A stretch of 64,000 nucleotides of DNA from Apoda limacodes (Eukaryota > Arthropoda > Insecta > Lepidoptera > Limacodidae). A model generated the notes under the pieces. That model ran no database searches. It had not been told where the DNA came from and worked only from the letters and a program-made list of their open reading frames with translations. Both the position numbers and the translations under genes were made by a program. Location of the stretch: NCBI GenBank assembly GCA_946406115.1, contig OX291551.1:32015634-32079633 (forward strand), given 5' to 3'. Of this stretch, positions 1 through 10,324 are shown in pieces (within the stretch, counting starts at the first letter, position 1; each line of letters begins with the position of its first letter).

Positions 1-447
1 GCTTGACTGCGATTACTAATGTAAGATTTTATCCATCTAAGAAGATCGCCATGTATACCGAAGTGTTGTAATTTTTTTATAAGCATACAGTGATTGATCT
101 TGTCGAATGCTTTGGAGAAATCGATATACACAGCGTCCACTTGACAATTTGCGTTCATAGCATTAAGGATAAAATCAGTATAGGTAACCAGATTTGTATT
201 TACCCTGCGACCATGGAAAAATCCGTGTTGTTCTACTGCTACTTGGTGACGAGAATGATTTGTTAAATTTGTTGTTTAAATTTTTTTAAATACTTTAGCA
301 AATGCACAAATTTTTGGTATTGGTCGATACCGTGTAATATCATTTTTATTGCCGCCCTTAGAAATCGGTGTTATTAGGGCTTTCTTCCATATTTCTGGAA
401 ATACACCAGTAGCAGATTTTTTTAAAATGATTGTCAGGGGAAGAGAT
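1..447 (-). pseudogene. Jockey-like non-LTR reverse transcriptase fragment
   Basis: Read on the minus strand, this stretch encodes part of a reverse transcriptase. A segment reading VFPEIWKKALITPISKGG is followed by EQHGFFHGRRVNTNL and then by motif A, VDAVYIDFSKAFDKINH, which holds the first catalytic aspartate. A short stretch (LRWIKSYISNRSQ-like) follows at the window edge. The spacer between the first two blocks is shortened and frame-shifted. The motif order and wording fit the Jockey/CR1 side of non-LTR retrotransposons. The catalytic YxDD block would lie beyond position 1 and is not visible. No start codon or endonuclease is seen, so this is a dead internal fragment. The exact clade is an inference. 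Confidence 0.75.
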
Positions 448-1625
448 TACTCATTATATGCATTTGTATGCATGTGCATTTGTATATTTATATATATGTA
501 TTAATATATGTCTGTGTGTATATATGAATATGTGCATGTATGTGTATTTTATTATATCTTAATTATGTATATTAATACCTATTTATTTATTTACATGTTT
601 GTTAAATGTAAATATATGATATATGAATATATTTTTCTCGGGAGTTACTTTGAATCCCGTCACAGAATAATTGAAGACTTGTATCGTATCACATGGTGCC
701 TTACCTATGCAATCTGAAAAACAACCTATAGGGCCGTGACACCAACAGCTCGCACCACTGGTGGTGTCAAGGGATTTTTTTAGTACCCATTACACCACCA
801 TAGTGTTGTCATATTAGTTCCAAAGAACAAAATACAAGGGTTTTATTCGGGTTTACTTAATCAAATGAAAATTTAATATGTTCATTAGCTCCATTTGTCA
901 TTCTTGCCGTGGTCCTTCTGCGTAGTTCGACTGATAGTACCAAGGGCAATGCTTTTTGTCCCTGTAACGAGAAAATTGATAGTTTTTTATCACACTAACC
1001 CGTAAACAGTGTCATTACTCCAACGGGCTTTTTCCTTGTAAATTTTACTTTACAGAAGTGATAGAAAAAGAAGAAGAAAAACATTTATTTGACACTCAAA
1101 CAATTACATATGTAACATAAATATATATAAATAAGAATACATTGCTAATTGAGTGCCAAAAAGGTCTCTTACTCAGTTTCAGCTGCAGCCGAAGCCTCAG
1201 CACTGACATTCTGTAAGAGCCTTTTTGGTTGTCACTAAACCAGAGTGAGCGCAAACAAAACAGAAAAAAACAATCATTTAAATTAATAATTTACATCACA
1301 ACATAATACGAACATAAGATAAAAGTAAAAATATTTAAAACAGTCTTGGCTGTATGTTATAATACCTTTGCCGTAACGATGATGAGAAGAAAGTATATCC
1401 AAAAAATAAAATAAAAACGTACTACGTAATATAACCTCACTTTAAAACTGTTAACGAGCGATAGGACTGTATAATTGTGTGGCTGTAAAATGATACGATG
1501 GTGGTATAACTTACTACTATTGATAATTCTTTACTTTCCAAGAACGTGAGATTTTTACGTAACGATGGTTTTAACTGATAGAACACCACATTTAAATACA
1601 CAGGTAAAATTCAAAAACTCTCGGA
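448..1625. other. AT-rich stretch without recognisable gene
   Basis: No open frame here resembles a known protein, and the composition is strongly AT-rich. An imperfect inverted repeat joins 1155-1172 (GCCAAAAAGGTCTCTTAC) to 1213-1229, and could be the end of a small mobile element or a simple hairpin. A short palindrome, CACCACTGGTGGTG, lies near 755-770. Confidence 0.5.
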
Positions 1626-2240
1626 GGACACTAGGCTTCGCGCGCTAATTTTCATGTGCTCCGCTTGGCTTTGAACGCAAGTTTTTATATTTCAACCAAC
1701 TTGTACTTATTAAGTGTAGTTACGGCAACCCACTTTGGAACATGAAAACTTGCGCGCAAAGCCAAGCGGAGCACATGAAGCCAAGCTGAGCGGGCCGCGG
1801 TAGTGGCCGGCGAGCGCCAGAAACAAATTGTACCTATGTCACTCAGATCAATAAACCGATGTCTACCCTGTTATAATAATAGGGGGCTATTCCTGCCAAA
1901 CAATTCTAAATAAGTGCAAATTGGTTCTGGCGCTCGCCGGCCGCTGCCGCGGCACGCTCCGCTCGGCTATGCGCGCTAACTTTCACGTGCTCCGCTTGAT
2001 TTTGCGCACAAGTTCTTATGTTCCAAAGTGGGTAACCGTGACTACACTAAATAAGTACAAGTTGGTTGAAATATAAAAACTTGCGCGCAAAGCCAAGCGG
2101 AGCACATGGAAATAAGCGCGCCAGAACCAATTTGTACTTATTTAGTGTAATTGTCGCGCGCTAATTTTCATGTGCTCTGCTTGGCCTCGCGCGCAAGTTT
2201 TCATATCCCAAAGTGGGTCGCTGTGACTATACTAAATAAG
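1626..2240. repeat. Nested inverted repeats, MITE-like
   Basis: A core that reads GCCAAGCGGAGCACATG or its complement occurs five times in alternating orientation: minus near 1651, plus near 1763, minus near 1987, plus near 2092 and minus near 2168. The last is diverged. Between the cores a second inverted pair links GGCGAGCGCCAGAA (about 1809) with TTCTGGCGCTCGCCGG (about 1924). A companion motif, CTAAATAAGTACAAGTTGGTT, or close variants, recurs. The layout suggests a palindromic non-autonomous DNA element in several nested copies. No transposase is present and no target duplication was identified, so the family is unknown. Confidence 0.55.
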
Positions 2241-2249
2241 TAGAAATTT

Positions 2250-2390
2250 ATATTTTACACAAATTAAATGCAAATTAATAAGAAACCAAACCAATGCCAC
2301 ACTTCCAAACTGACACCTACTTTCAACGTCAAACCACAAGGCAAAAGAAACATATCAAAAGGTACATAGGCTTCCAGCCAGTCGCCAACA
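2250..2390 (-). repeat. Probable start of BEL/Pao 3' LTR
   Basis: Just downstream of the BEL/Pao stop codon on the minus strand is a purine-rich tract (AGGGGCCCGGAA, 2391-2402). It is followed by TGTTGGCGACTGG, which begins with the TG typical of an LTR end. The position and order fit a polypurine tract and LTR start. The other LTR border and a matching second LTR were not found, so the left boundary is a guess. Confidence 0.45.
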
Positions 2391-2411
2391 TTCCGGGCCC
2401 CTAGTGGAACA

Positions 2412-2604
2412 CTAAATCCTGGTGGCAACTGGCTGGGGTTCGGCTACAAGTAGCAGAAGCTTACGGACTGGTCGACGCAAGGTACCTCCCTTCGTGGCTA
2501 TGTCTGCGACACGAACCAGTCCGTCAGGTACCGCAAAAGTTTTGACAACTCTGCCAAGAAGCCAAAGACCCCGTGGCAGAGTATTGTCCGCAATAAGAAC
2601 TACG
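2412..2604 (-). pseudogene. BEL/Pao polyprotein C-terminus (DUF5641), detached 3' part
   Basis: The minus strand reads VVLIADNTLPRGLWLLGR, then KDGLVRV-like and GGTLRRPVRKL motifs, and ends in a TAG stop at 2412-2414. This is the C-terminal tail that follows the integrase in BEL/Pao polyproteins. The preceding residues lie at 8254 onward, where the minus strand reads ELKFCEGN and stops short. Removing 2605-8253 joins the two in frame across CTACG, so this is the far end of the same element, cut by the CR1-like insertion. Confidence 0.8.
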
Positions 2605-2605
2605 G

Positions 2606-3544
2606 TGCTACGGTGCTACTAAAGGTGCTAAAGTCGCATCGACCTGGTTGTGTCCGAGTTGTGTATCGAAGCAACCGCGAAAAGATAACACGGAAACTCC
2701 AGTTAAGGGACAACAGGCCGACTATACAATTGAAACGCATGAAACGTCATCAGAAACCTCGATTGAAAGTAATGAGGCTAAAGTCATGATGGAACTGAAG
2801 GATTTCCGTTCAGTGATGTCTTCGGAAATGGGTGCCTTACGAAAATATATGGCACATTTCTGCACTCGAATGGACAAGCTATGTGATTCGGTAGAATCTC
2901 TCCATAAACGTATCGATTGTGTAGAGGATCGAATACTGACCCTAGAAAAGCGAGTTAGTGAATATGATGAGGCTCGTGATAATAAACAGTTAGTGGAGAC
3001 TATCGCTCGGCTAAAGCAAGAGTTGAACGATCGAGACCAGGACTCGATGCTCACCGACGTTGAGATCAGCGGTATCCCAGAAAAAAATGATGAAAATTTG
3101 ATACACATAGTAACCCTGGTTGGCAAAAAAATCGGTTCCGAAATTGAGAGTCGAGATAAAGTGAGCGCGGGGCCCACAGGCGCACGTCGGGAACGGAAAG
3201 AGGGAGAGAGCGCCCCGCGGCCGTGGCCCATCATGGTGCGGTTAACGCGGCGCTCGCTACGCGACGACCTGTTGCGCGCGGCTCGCGTGCATCGCGGCGC
3301 TGACACCTCCGACTTCGAGCTGCCTGGGCCTCCGCGCCGATTTTATATAAACGAGCGCCTCACATATACAAATAAAAACTTATTTTATAAAGCGCGTGAA
3401 GAGGGACGTCGGCTACACTGGCGCTTTGTGTGGACCAAGGATGGACGTATTTATGCCAGGCGTGGAGCAGATACTGCGGCCCACCGTATTCGTTCCGAAG
3501 CAGATGTAAATAAGGTTTTTGGTATCAATATAATTGGACAGTAA
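2606..3544 (+). pseudogene. CR1-like ORF1, nucleic-acid-binding protein, 5'-truncated
   Basis: An open frame runs from the truncated 5' end of the element to TAA at 3542-3544, about 312 codons, with no clear start. The first visible residues (TWLCPSC) look like the end of an N-terminal PHD-type zinc finger. A charged helical stretch with heptad-like spacing (about residues 60-140) suggests a coiled coil. The C-terminal third (RRFYINERLTYTNKNLFYKA, then WTKDGRIYARRG) resembles the domain that several insect non-LTR ORF1 proteins share with the baculovirus FP protein family. Such ORF1 proteins coat the element RNA. The middle, from about 3165, is GC-rich and differs in composition from its surroundings. 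The protein is probably not made. Confidence 0.7.
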
Positions 3545-4111
3545 CCGTTTTTCCTGTGCGCTTCCTTAATGCTTTATATGTCTGAGAGTTTGTGTGTAAA
3601 TGTAGTTATATTAGTTATTTAAATTTAGTTTTTATTGCTTTTAGCTGTCTTTTAAACAGCTGTAGCTGTGCTAAACGATCTCCACGTAACATAAAAATAA
3701 TTATTTTTCATAAATGTTTGATGTTATTCTTTATTATAATAGTATTTGTGAGCCTATTTAATGCAAAATTTTATATATTACTCGCAAGGTGTAATGATTT
3801 TAACTTTTATTTTATTAGTTGATGCTTTTATAATTTATGTTTTTATTGTGTTTGTGTGCCTAATCAGTGCTATTTTTTTCTCATTTACCACAAAAAGTAA
3901 TCACTTAATTAACTGTTATACATTTCTCTATATTTTTTTATACTTTGTTTCAAAAATTGTTCTGTGCTCACTTGATACAAAAGTAATATATTTATCGGAT
4001 GGCGTAACAATAACAATCTTAACTTCTTAATTTTATCTCTTAATGCTGATATAAATGTTGTGTTTGTGTTCCTAATTATTGTTGTAGTTTCCACATTGTC
4101 CATACTATATA
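3545..4111. other. AT-rich spacer between CR1-like ORF1 and ORF2
   Basis: This stretch separates ORF1 from the Tc1-like insertion and continues after it as 5012-5278. It is very AT-rich. The open frames within it are low-complexity and hydrophobic and match nothing recognisable. It is read as the inter-ORF spacer of the CR1-like element. Confidence 0.55.
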
Positions 4112-4113
4112 TA

Positions 4114-5009
4114 CACACCGGCACAATTAGCGGAACACAAAAAAAAGGATTTGAACGAATGGCAGCAGGTTCTCTTTACTGATGAGTGCAGAGTTCTTTT
4201 AAAACAGATCGATGGGAGACAGCGAATATGGAGACGCAAAGGAGAACGCCATATACAGTCTAATTTTGAACACACAGTGGCTTATGGTGGCGGCTCGATT
4301 ATGGTTTGGGGAGGGATATGTTTGGGAGCTCGCACGGAGTTAGTGATAGTCACAGGAGGGACCATGACAGCAGATCGATACATCAGAGACATTTTAGAAG
4401 AACATGTTGTACCATTTGCCCCATTTATTGGTGACGACTTTATTCTAATGCAAGATAATGCTCGTGCTCATAGTGCACAATCGGTACAGGCATATCTGAG
4501 CCACGTAGGTATACCGGTGATGCAGTGGCCAGCAAATTCCCCCGATATCAATCCGATAGAGCATGTCTGGGACTTGCTAAAAAGAAGGGTTAAATCCAGA
4601 ATGCCACCCCCCAACAATCTGAATGAACTTGGAAACGCATTACTTGAGGAGTGGGAGCGGTTGCCTCAAGAAATCATCGATAACATAATCTGTAGCATGC
4701 CCAGACGAATGGAAACCGTAATCAGAGCAAGAGGGGGAAACACTCGTTATTAATTTTGCTTTAATTTTATTGTTAAATCATTTAATGCTTACTTTTTTTA
4801 TTTTTTGTGATGGTTCATAATCATCTAAAAATTTCACTTATTTCAAATTTCTTTATTTTTCAATAAAAAATAACGAAGACTTTTCAAAGTCGTTGTTAAA
4901 AGATGTAAATCAATTTGTTATTTTGTGTCTAATTACATTTTCGTCAAATATATGCGTTATTATCTCATAGTCTCACTTTTTTTTCTATTCCGCTAATTGT
5001 GCCGGTGTG
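4114..5009 (+). mobile_element. Tc1-like DNA transposon, internally deleted
   Basis: The ends are perfect terminal inverted repeats of at least 22 bp, starting CACACCGGCACAATTAGCGG at 4114 and mirrored at the right end (4988-5009). A TA dinucleotide flanks each end (4112-4113 and 5010-5011), which is the standard Tc1/mariner target duplication. At 896 bp it is shorter than a typical 1.3-1.6 kb autonomous element. The left terminal repeat leads almost straight into the catalytic half of the transposase, so the DNA-binding half has been lost. Because the ends are intact, it could in principle have been moved by a transposase from another copy. Confidence 0.9.
4142..4753 (+). pseudogene. Tc1-family transposase, catalytic domain only
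   Basis: This frame encodes about 203 residues of a DDE transposase. The three catalytic residues are visible: the first aspartate in LFTDECR, the second in LMQDNARAH, and the glutamate in NPIEHVWD. There are 34 residues between the second aspartate and the glutamate, which is the DD34E spacing of the Tc1 group. GGGSIMVWGGI is another typical block. The paired helix-turn-helix DNA-binding region is absent, and there is no ATG at the start of the frame, so no functional transposase is expected. The frame is otherwise uninterrupted to its stop at 4751-4753, which suggests the deletion came before much decay. Confidence 0.88.
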
Positions 5010-5278
5010 TATAGTTTTTTATATAACTTAAGTATTTTTCTAAAATATTTTATTTACCTTGTTTTAATAGTATCCTATTTATTTATAAATTTTATTAATT
5101 TGTTAATAATATTAAATACAATTGAAAATTATATACAGCCAAATAATATAATAATTTTAATAAATAAAAACAATAATTATTATGATTCTACGTTTCATGC
5201 AGTTAGATAATAATGTGTATCTATTACTTGTTTGTGTTTGGTGGCTATTAAAACGATAAAGGCGCTAAGAAAAATAAA

Positions 5279-5878
5279 CTTAAAATTGACTTACTTAACC
5301 CGGGTTCTCTAGGTACTAACCACGATGAGTTTATAGCAGCTATAGCTCGGCATAATATCCTGGCTGTGAACGAAACTTGGTTAAGACGGGGCGAAGAAGG
5401 TCGCGCGCCTTCTGTACTGAATTATAGGTTGAGGCATATCCCACGATCAGATTCAACGCGCTTACGCGGTGGTGGAGTCGGGTTCTATATAAAGCAAAAT
5501 ATTAACGTACGAACGTGTTCTCATCCTGAAGCTCCACCGGTCGAACAGATGTGGGTCAGTCATAATGCAAATGGCGTGAAAACCATCATTGGTACTGCAT
5601 ATCGTCCGCCATGGTTGAACATAGATATTTTCCTTGATGCTGTAACTGCCTCGGTGTTATCTTTTTCACAGAGTGACCATATTATTTTGCTAGGAGACTT
5701 TAACATAAACCTTTTAACGATGACTCGGCACATTGTTAATCCTACGCACTTCACTGAGCACAGTGAAACACTGATTAATGTTGTTTGCTCTGATAATAAT
5801 ATCGCAGTGAGTTGCATTGATGTTGATTATATACCAGATTTAGTCACCACGCGTTTGTTTCTTGTGAATTCAATATAA
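5279..5878 (+). pseudogene. CR1-like ORF2 endonuclease domain
   Basis: The frame opens with LKIDLLNPGSLGTNHDEF, the usual beginning of this endonuclease type, and continues with AVNETWL, which holds the catalytic glutamate. GGGVGFYIK, IGTAYRPP and LLGDFNINLL (metal-binding aspartate and asparagine) follow. This is an apurinic/apyrimidinic-type endonuclease, which nicks target DNA for priming. The terminal block with the SDH motif is not recognisable. The frame ends early at 5876-5878, and the link to the reverse transcriptase is shortened and frame-shifted (5879-6022, where only KVPPQIVIFRPLKDID-like residues can be followed). Confidence 0.8.
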
Positions 5879-6022
5879 AAATAAAGAAAGTGCCGCCGCA
5901 GATAGTTATTTTCAGACCACTTAAAGACATTGACATGAACCTTTTTAACTCTTCTCTTGAAGCAATAGATTGGGAACACATTTTGTTGCACAATTTTGTT
6001 TTAACACAATCGATACGGGACA

Positions 6023-7099
6023 TCCTCTTTTAAGTTAGAACCTATAGATGAGAGCAAAGTAATCAACATTATAAAGTCACTCAAGTCAAACGCTTTAGGT
6101 ATTGACGGCATTTCTTTAGACATGCTGTTGCCTACGTTGCCACGCACTTTAAAAGTTGTAACTGCTATTATAAATAAATCTATAGAAAGTAACACTTTTC
6201 CCGATGCTTGGAAGATCGCGGTGGTAAGACCTTTACCAAAAACGGATAACCCCGTTTATCCAAAAGACTTAAGACCTATTAATATTGTCCCTTGTTTGTC
6301 CAAACTGGTTGAAAGAACAGTATGTACCCAGCTAACTGAGTACTTAGAAAAAAACAGAATCCTTCCCGAGTTGCAGTCAGGTTTTCGAAAGACACGCAGC
6401 ACGGCTACGGCTTTAGTCGATGTTGTAGATAACCTTTTGGTCTCTCAAGATGAAGGCATGGGATCTGTGTTGGTTTTATTAGATTTTTCAAGGGCATTTG
6501 ATACAATAAATCACTCGCTAATATTATCAAAAATGGCTTACTATGGGTTTGAATTAAGTACTATTCAATGGTTCGATAGCTATCTTAGTGGTCGTTCTCA
6601 ACTTGTCGAACTGAAAGATAATGAAGGAAAAATAAACACATCCGAAACAAGCCCTGTAACCAAAGGTGTACCTCAAGGTTCAATTTTAGGACCAATACTG
6701 TTCGTTTTGTATACTGCAGATGTAATTAATTCTCTTAGCTATTGTAAGTTCCATATGTATGCTGATGACATACAACTTTATCTTTCATTTGATCCTAATT
6801 CAACATATTCCGCTATTTCTAAATTAAATGATAGCATAGTAGAATGGTCTGAGTCCAACATGTTAACTTTGAATCCCGAAAAATCCAAATATATGGTACT
6901 AGGATCAAAACATCAAATAGATCGCATTATTGGACATAACTTTGTAGTAAACATTAGAGGAACGCCTATGCAGCGGGTAGCGGAGGCTCGTAATTTAGGT
7001 CTTTCTATGGATAATAGTCTTCGATTCGAAAAACACGTGCTGGTAGTGGTCAGAAATGCATTTTACAGGCTTAAGGTTTTGTACCAAGTACGTTACTGA
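6023..7099 (+). pseudogene. CR1-like ORF2 reverse transcriptase domain
   Basis: Reverse transcriptase blocks appear in order: SNALGIDGIS, WKIAVVRPLPK, LRPINIVPCLSKLVE, LQSGFRKTRST, then motif A LLDFSRAFDTINHS with a catalytic aspartate. GVPQGSILGPILF and motif C YADDIQLY follow, with the catalytic aspartate pair. NPEKSKYMVLG and RNLGLSMDNSL mark the thumb side. The catalytic residues are intact within about 350 codons. The frame is cut by a stop at 7097-7099, where a short repeat (TGAGTTACTGAGCTAC) shifts the reading frame. It belongs to the same ORF2 as the endonuclease at 5279-5878. Confidence 0.85.
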
Positions 7100-7620
7100 G
7101 TTACTGAGCTACGAATAATGCTCTGCGACTCTCTGGTGCTATCCAGGCTGAACTATGGTGACGTTGTTTACAGGCCTCGGTTGTTGGCGCGCACAGAGCG
7201 AATACTACAAAGAGTACAGAACGCTTGCGCTCTATACTGCTTTAACATTCTCCCGCGCGCCCATACCACTCCCTATCTGAACACCGCAAACATATTAAAA
7301 ATGTCTTCCCGTAGACAAGCGCATCTCGCAACCCTTGTGTTCGGAGTTGTTAAATTTCAACAACCTTCCTACATGTATGAAAAGCTGAAATGGTGTATGG
7401 ATTATATTTCATACAATACCTTCCAATTACTTGATGAAAACTCAAAAACATAGAACTGCGGCCTTTCAAGGAAGCTTCCGATTTGCGGCTACTAAATGCT
7501 GGAACAGTCTACCCCCCCCCCCCTTATTCGGAACTGCTGTACATTAAAAACTTTCAAAATTCAATATCGAAAATATTTAACACTAATAAAATCAAACTTT
7601 TACCTGTAGCCCTTCACTAA
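7100..7620 (+). pseudogene. CR1-like ORF2 C-terminal region
   Basis: After the frameshift the product continues with LSRLNYGDVVYRP and RVQNACALYCFNI up to about 7453. Another frameshift then leads into HRTAAFQGSFRFAATKCWNS and TFKIQYRKYL. These are the standard C-terminal blocks of CR1 and Jockey-type ORF2 proteins. A run of 13 C at about 7511-7523 lies in this part and probably adds a further shift. The coding signal fades at about 7620. Confidence 0.75.
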
Positions 7621-7763
7621 ATATGATAATTTAAACAACATTCTTCATTATAAAAATCAAAATAATACAGTAGGTACAAAGTACAGCCTCGTAACACCTT
7701 TATCCAGGTGTGTACTTTGAAGTGAAATATGCATGCCTTTTAATTAAATCAGTAAAAACGCTC

Positions 7764-7811
<48 letters not shown>

Positions 7812-7819
7812 GAGAGAAA

Positions 7820-7859
<40 letters not shown>

Positions 7860-8248
7860 CGCTGTCACTGCATCTGAAAGTCATCTGGGCTCCACTGAAA
7901 ATCAGCGCTTTGGTAGTTTTTCTACCAAAGCAAATGCTGAGTGGGTCCAATTTGACACCTAATACAATGCAAGCTGATTATATTATTGACATTATTATTT
8001 TAATTAATACCAATTTATTTATTTTTTATTTATGTATTACAATTTTTATAATAATTTAGTAAATAGTCTTAGAATTAGTTTCTTCTTTGTGTATTTATTT
8101 TCTTAATGTTATTGTTTTCTTTTTTTTTTGTAAATAGGTATTATCTAAATGCTTGTGTAATCTATGTGTAAATATTTTTTTGTTTTTTTTTTATGTTTTT
8201 GCTTGTGTTGTATATGTGTGTTAAATAAAGAAATGTCTATGTCTATGT
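7621..8248 (+). other. CR1-like 3' UTR
   Basis: Non-coding sequence runs between the end of ORF2 and the (ATGTCT) tail. It includes the TA microsatellites (7761-7859) and a conserved-looking block at about 7860-7975 with a small hairpin, GCTTTGGTAG/CTACCAAAGC. AATAAA at 8224-8229 is placed where a polyadenylation signal would be expected. Confidence 0.6.
7761..7859. repeat. (TA)n microsatellite and AT palindrome
   Basis: CTCATTTTTATTTATA at the left and its reverse complement at the right (ending 7814) enclose a (TA)n run, giving a palindrome of about 54 bp. A second (TA)n run follows to 7859. The DNA is cruciform-prone but has no coding content. Confidence 0.85.
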
Positions 8249-8253
8249 CTACG

Positions 8254-9560
8254 TTACCCTCGCAAAATTTCAATTCCTTTCTGCTTTGTCCTCGTGGAAT
8301 CAGACTGGGCATGTATTCGGTCAGCCACCTCGTCCAAAAATGATAAGCAAGCCTAAGGACATGCCGCCAATCGCATCTACTGAGCAAATTTGCGTCAGTA
8401 AGTTTGACGGGCCAGGTATCCACCGATGAAGAACCAAGGATGAAATGAAAGGGCGTTATGGCTTCGGGGGCGTCTGGTGAATTCGGAACATACGTAAGTA
8501 CTTCGAGAAGTAAGGTTGTAAAAAATTCATCTCGTGGTGCTTTGTCCTTGAGTGTGTTTCTCAGGGCTGTTTTTACTGAACGAACTAGCCGTTCCCAGGC
8601 ACCGCCCATAAATGGTGGGGCGGTATGAAGGTATGAAGCGCCACGAAATCCTGCGACTGGTTGCAAAGCTCTCCACTGCTCCTTCATAAAGTGAGGCAAG
8701 TTCGTGATTAGCGCCGACGAAGTTCGTTCCATTGTCGGAAAAAATTGTTGAAGGAGTTCCACGTCGAGCTATCAGACGTCTAAGGCTCATGATGGCGGAA
8801 TCAGATGAAAGCGACGTGACTACTTCCAAGTGCACGGCTCTTGTTACAAGACACGTGTATAAGGCCACGTACCTTTTTTCTCGCCGTCGGCCAACTGACA
8901 AACTCTATTGGACCGAAATAATCTAAGCCTACATGTGTAAATGGCCTTGTATGGTGGTCTAAACGTTCCAAGGGTAAGTCACCTGTTGGTGGTATTAAAA
9001 GTCGAGTATTTTGTCTCCTACATTGTAAACAGGCTTTGGCTATATTGCGGATGGTGCTTCTCGCTCGTAGTATTCAAAATCATTGCCTTATCTCATTTAG
9101 AACAAGCTCGTGGTTTCCGTGCCCTGCTTTAGCCTGTTTATGCAAAATTATCAGGTGTACAATACGATGACGGCTCTCCAGGATAATAGGTGATTTGACG
9201 CTCTCATCCACCCCGGGAGCGCGTTTTATGCGCGAGTTTAATCTTATAATGCCATTTTTGTCTAGGGCCGGGTCGAGCGCGGCTATACGGCTGCTTTTAG
9301 GTATTGGCTGTGATGATTTCAGGGTCTTCAGTTCTTCGCCAAAACAGTCCAGCTGAGCTCTTTGAAACAGCATTTTCTCTGCTTGGAGAATGTCGGCGGC
9401 CGAAAGTTGCAAGGGGAACGCAGTATCGTCAGTGAATTTGGCAATCAAACGCGATGAACGACAACGAGACCAAAAGTTTCTGATGGCCTGAAAAACACGG
9501 GCGGTTGCTCTTAATAACCGTAGCCAGCTACTGAAACGATTTATATCCGGGACCGGTGGA
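8254..9560 (-). pseudogene. BEL/Pao integrase region, element 1
   Basis: The minus strand carries, in order from 9560 down: INRFSSWLRLLRATARVFQ, then KFTDDTAFPLQLSAADI, and DKNGIIRLNSRIKRAPG before a zinc-binding HH segment (SRHRIVHLIILHKQ). The integrase core follows with YVALYTCLVTRAVHLE and FSDNGTNFVGAN, then PFMGGAWERLVRSVK and WRHVLRLAYHFWTRW. Integrase inserts the element cDNA into the genome. The frame is broken several times, for example between about 8900 and 9080 and again near 8600-8700. It stops at ELKFCEGN (8254), where the CR1-like element was inserted. The rest of the protein is at 2412-2604. Confidence 0.82.
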
Positions 9561-10319
9561 TTCCAATTCTGATGTCCACTTGCCTCCTAATAATGACGTA
9601 GGCGCATTAGGTGTAAGGTGGAATCCCTTTACCGATACATTAGGTTTTCGCACAGGCCGTAAAGACATAGGTGCAAAACTAAGTAAACGCGGTTTACTAT
9701 CAAGTGTCATGAGTGTCTATGATCCTTTAGGTTTGCTCATGCCAATAGTGATCCAGGGTAGAATTTTAATCCAGAAATTATGGAGAGAAGGAACTGATTG
9801 GGACTCACCAATACCCTCTAAATACGAAGCTGAGTGTAAGAGCTGGTTTGACCAACTCGCGTCAGCAGCTAGTATTCGTATTCCACGCTGGTACGTGGGT
9901 AGGCAGTGCACCACTTAGCGTCATTCGTAGGGACGCGCGTAATTATAAGGCGTTTGTGGCTCACAGATTAGGTGAAATTTTAGAGTTTACAAATCCATCA
10001 AACTGGAGGTGGCTCCCTAGCGAACTTAATATTGCAGACGACGCTACGAAGCCAGAACATTTCAACCTCTCTTCATCACACAGATGGTTCGCTGGCCCCT
10101 CGTTTCTTTTTAACCCGTCTACTGAGTGGCCATGCGAGCCAGAAAGCATTACCGATGAAGCTTCACGAATCTCGGAGCTAAAACCAGAGTTCGTGGGACT
10201 TCTAGTAGATAATCCATTACTTAGTCCACCGGTCCCGGATATAAATCGTTTCAGTAGCTGGCTACGGTTATTAAGAGCAACCGCCCGTGTTTTTCAGGCC
10301 ATCAGAAACTTTTGGTCTC
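9466..10319. repeat. 95-bp inverted repeat flanking inverted BEL/Pao segment
   Basis: Positions 9466-9560 and 10225-10319 are reverse complements over 95 bp, with no mismatch seen. The arms enclose 664 bp of plus-strand BEL/Pao sequence (9561-10224). The match stops abruptly at both ends, which is typical of a rearrangement junction rather than of a terminal repeat. Confidence 0.88.
9556..10319 (+). pseudogene. BEL/Pao RT-RNase H connector, inverted piece of element 1
   Basis: This piece reads on the plus strand, opposite to its neighbours. It encodes NNDVGALGVRWNPFTDTLGF and LSSVMSVYDPLGLLMPIVI, the block after the reverse transcriptase. After an internal loss at about 9895, where most of RNase H should be, it continues with WRWLPSELNIADDATKP and WFAGPSFLF. 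It ends with the same INRFSSWLRLLRATARVFQ that begins the minus-strand integrase part. The two parts therefore come from the same kind of element and share 95 bp. An inversion or a fold-back during reverse transcription would explain the arrangement. Confidence 0.8.
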
Positions 10320-10324
10320 AACTG

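Larger units (their letters stand above)
2605..8248 (+). mobile_element. CR1-like non-LTR retrotransposon inserted in BEL/Pao element
   Basis: This element has a 5'-truncated ORF1, a spacer holding a Tc1-like insertion, a broken ORF2 with endonuclease and reverse transcriptase, and a long 3' UTR. The UTR has AATAAA at 8224-8229 and a short tandem tail, (ATGTCT)3, at 8233-8250. A short-repeat tail instead of poly(A) is usual for CR1/L2-type elements. CTACG occurs at 2600-2604 and again at 8249-8253. Taking one copy away restores a BEL/Pao reading frame on the other strand, so CTACG is the likely target-site duplication. The element is inactive because of truncation, frameshifts and the internal insertion. 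Clade assignment rests on the tail and general motif style. Confidence 0.75.

Noticed and set aside
508..717. Short hydrophobic frame in AT-rich DNA
   Set aside because: Rich in tyrosine and isoleucine from simple AT composition; no motif or conserved start context.
2722..3306. Minus-strand frame opposite CR1-like ORF1
   Set aside because: Shadow of the sense ORF1; serine- and arginine-rich with no domain.
3592..4124. Possible membrane proteins in AT-rich spacer
   Set aside because: Low-complexity frames in the CR1-like inter-ORF spacer, with no resemblance to a known family.
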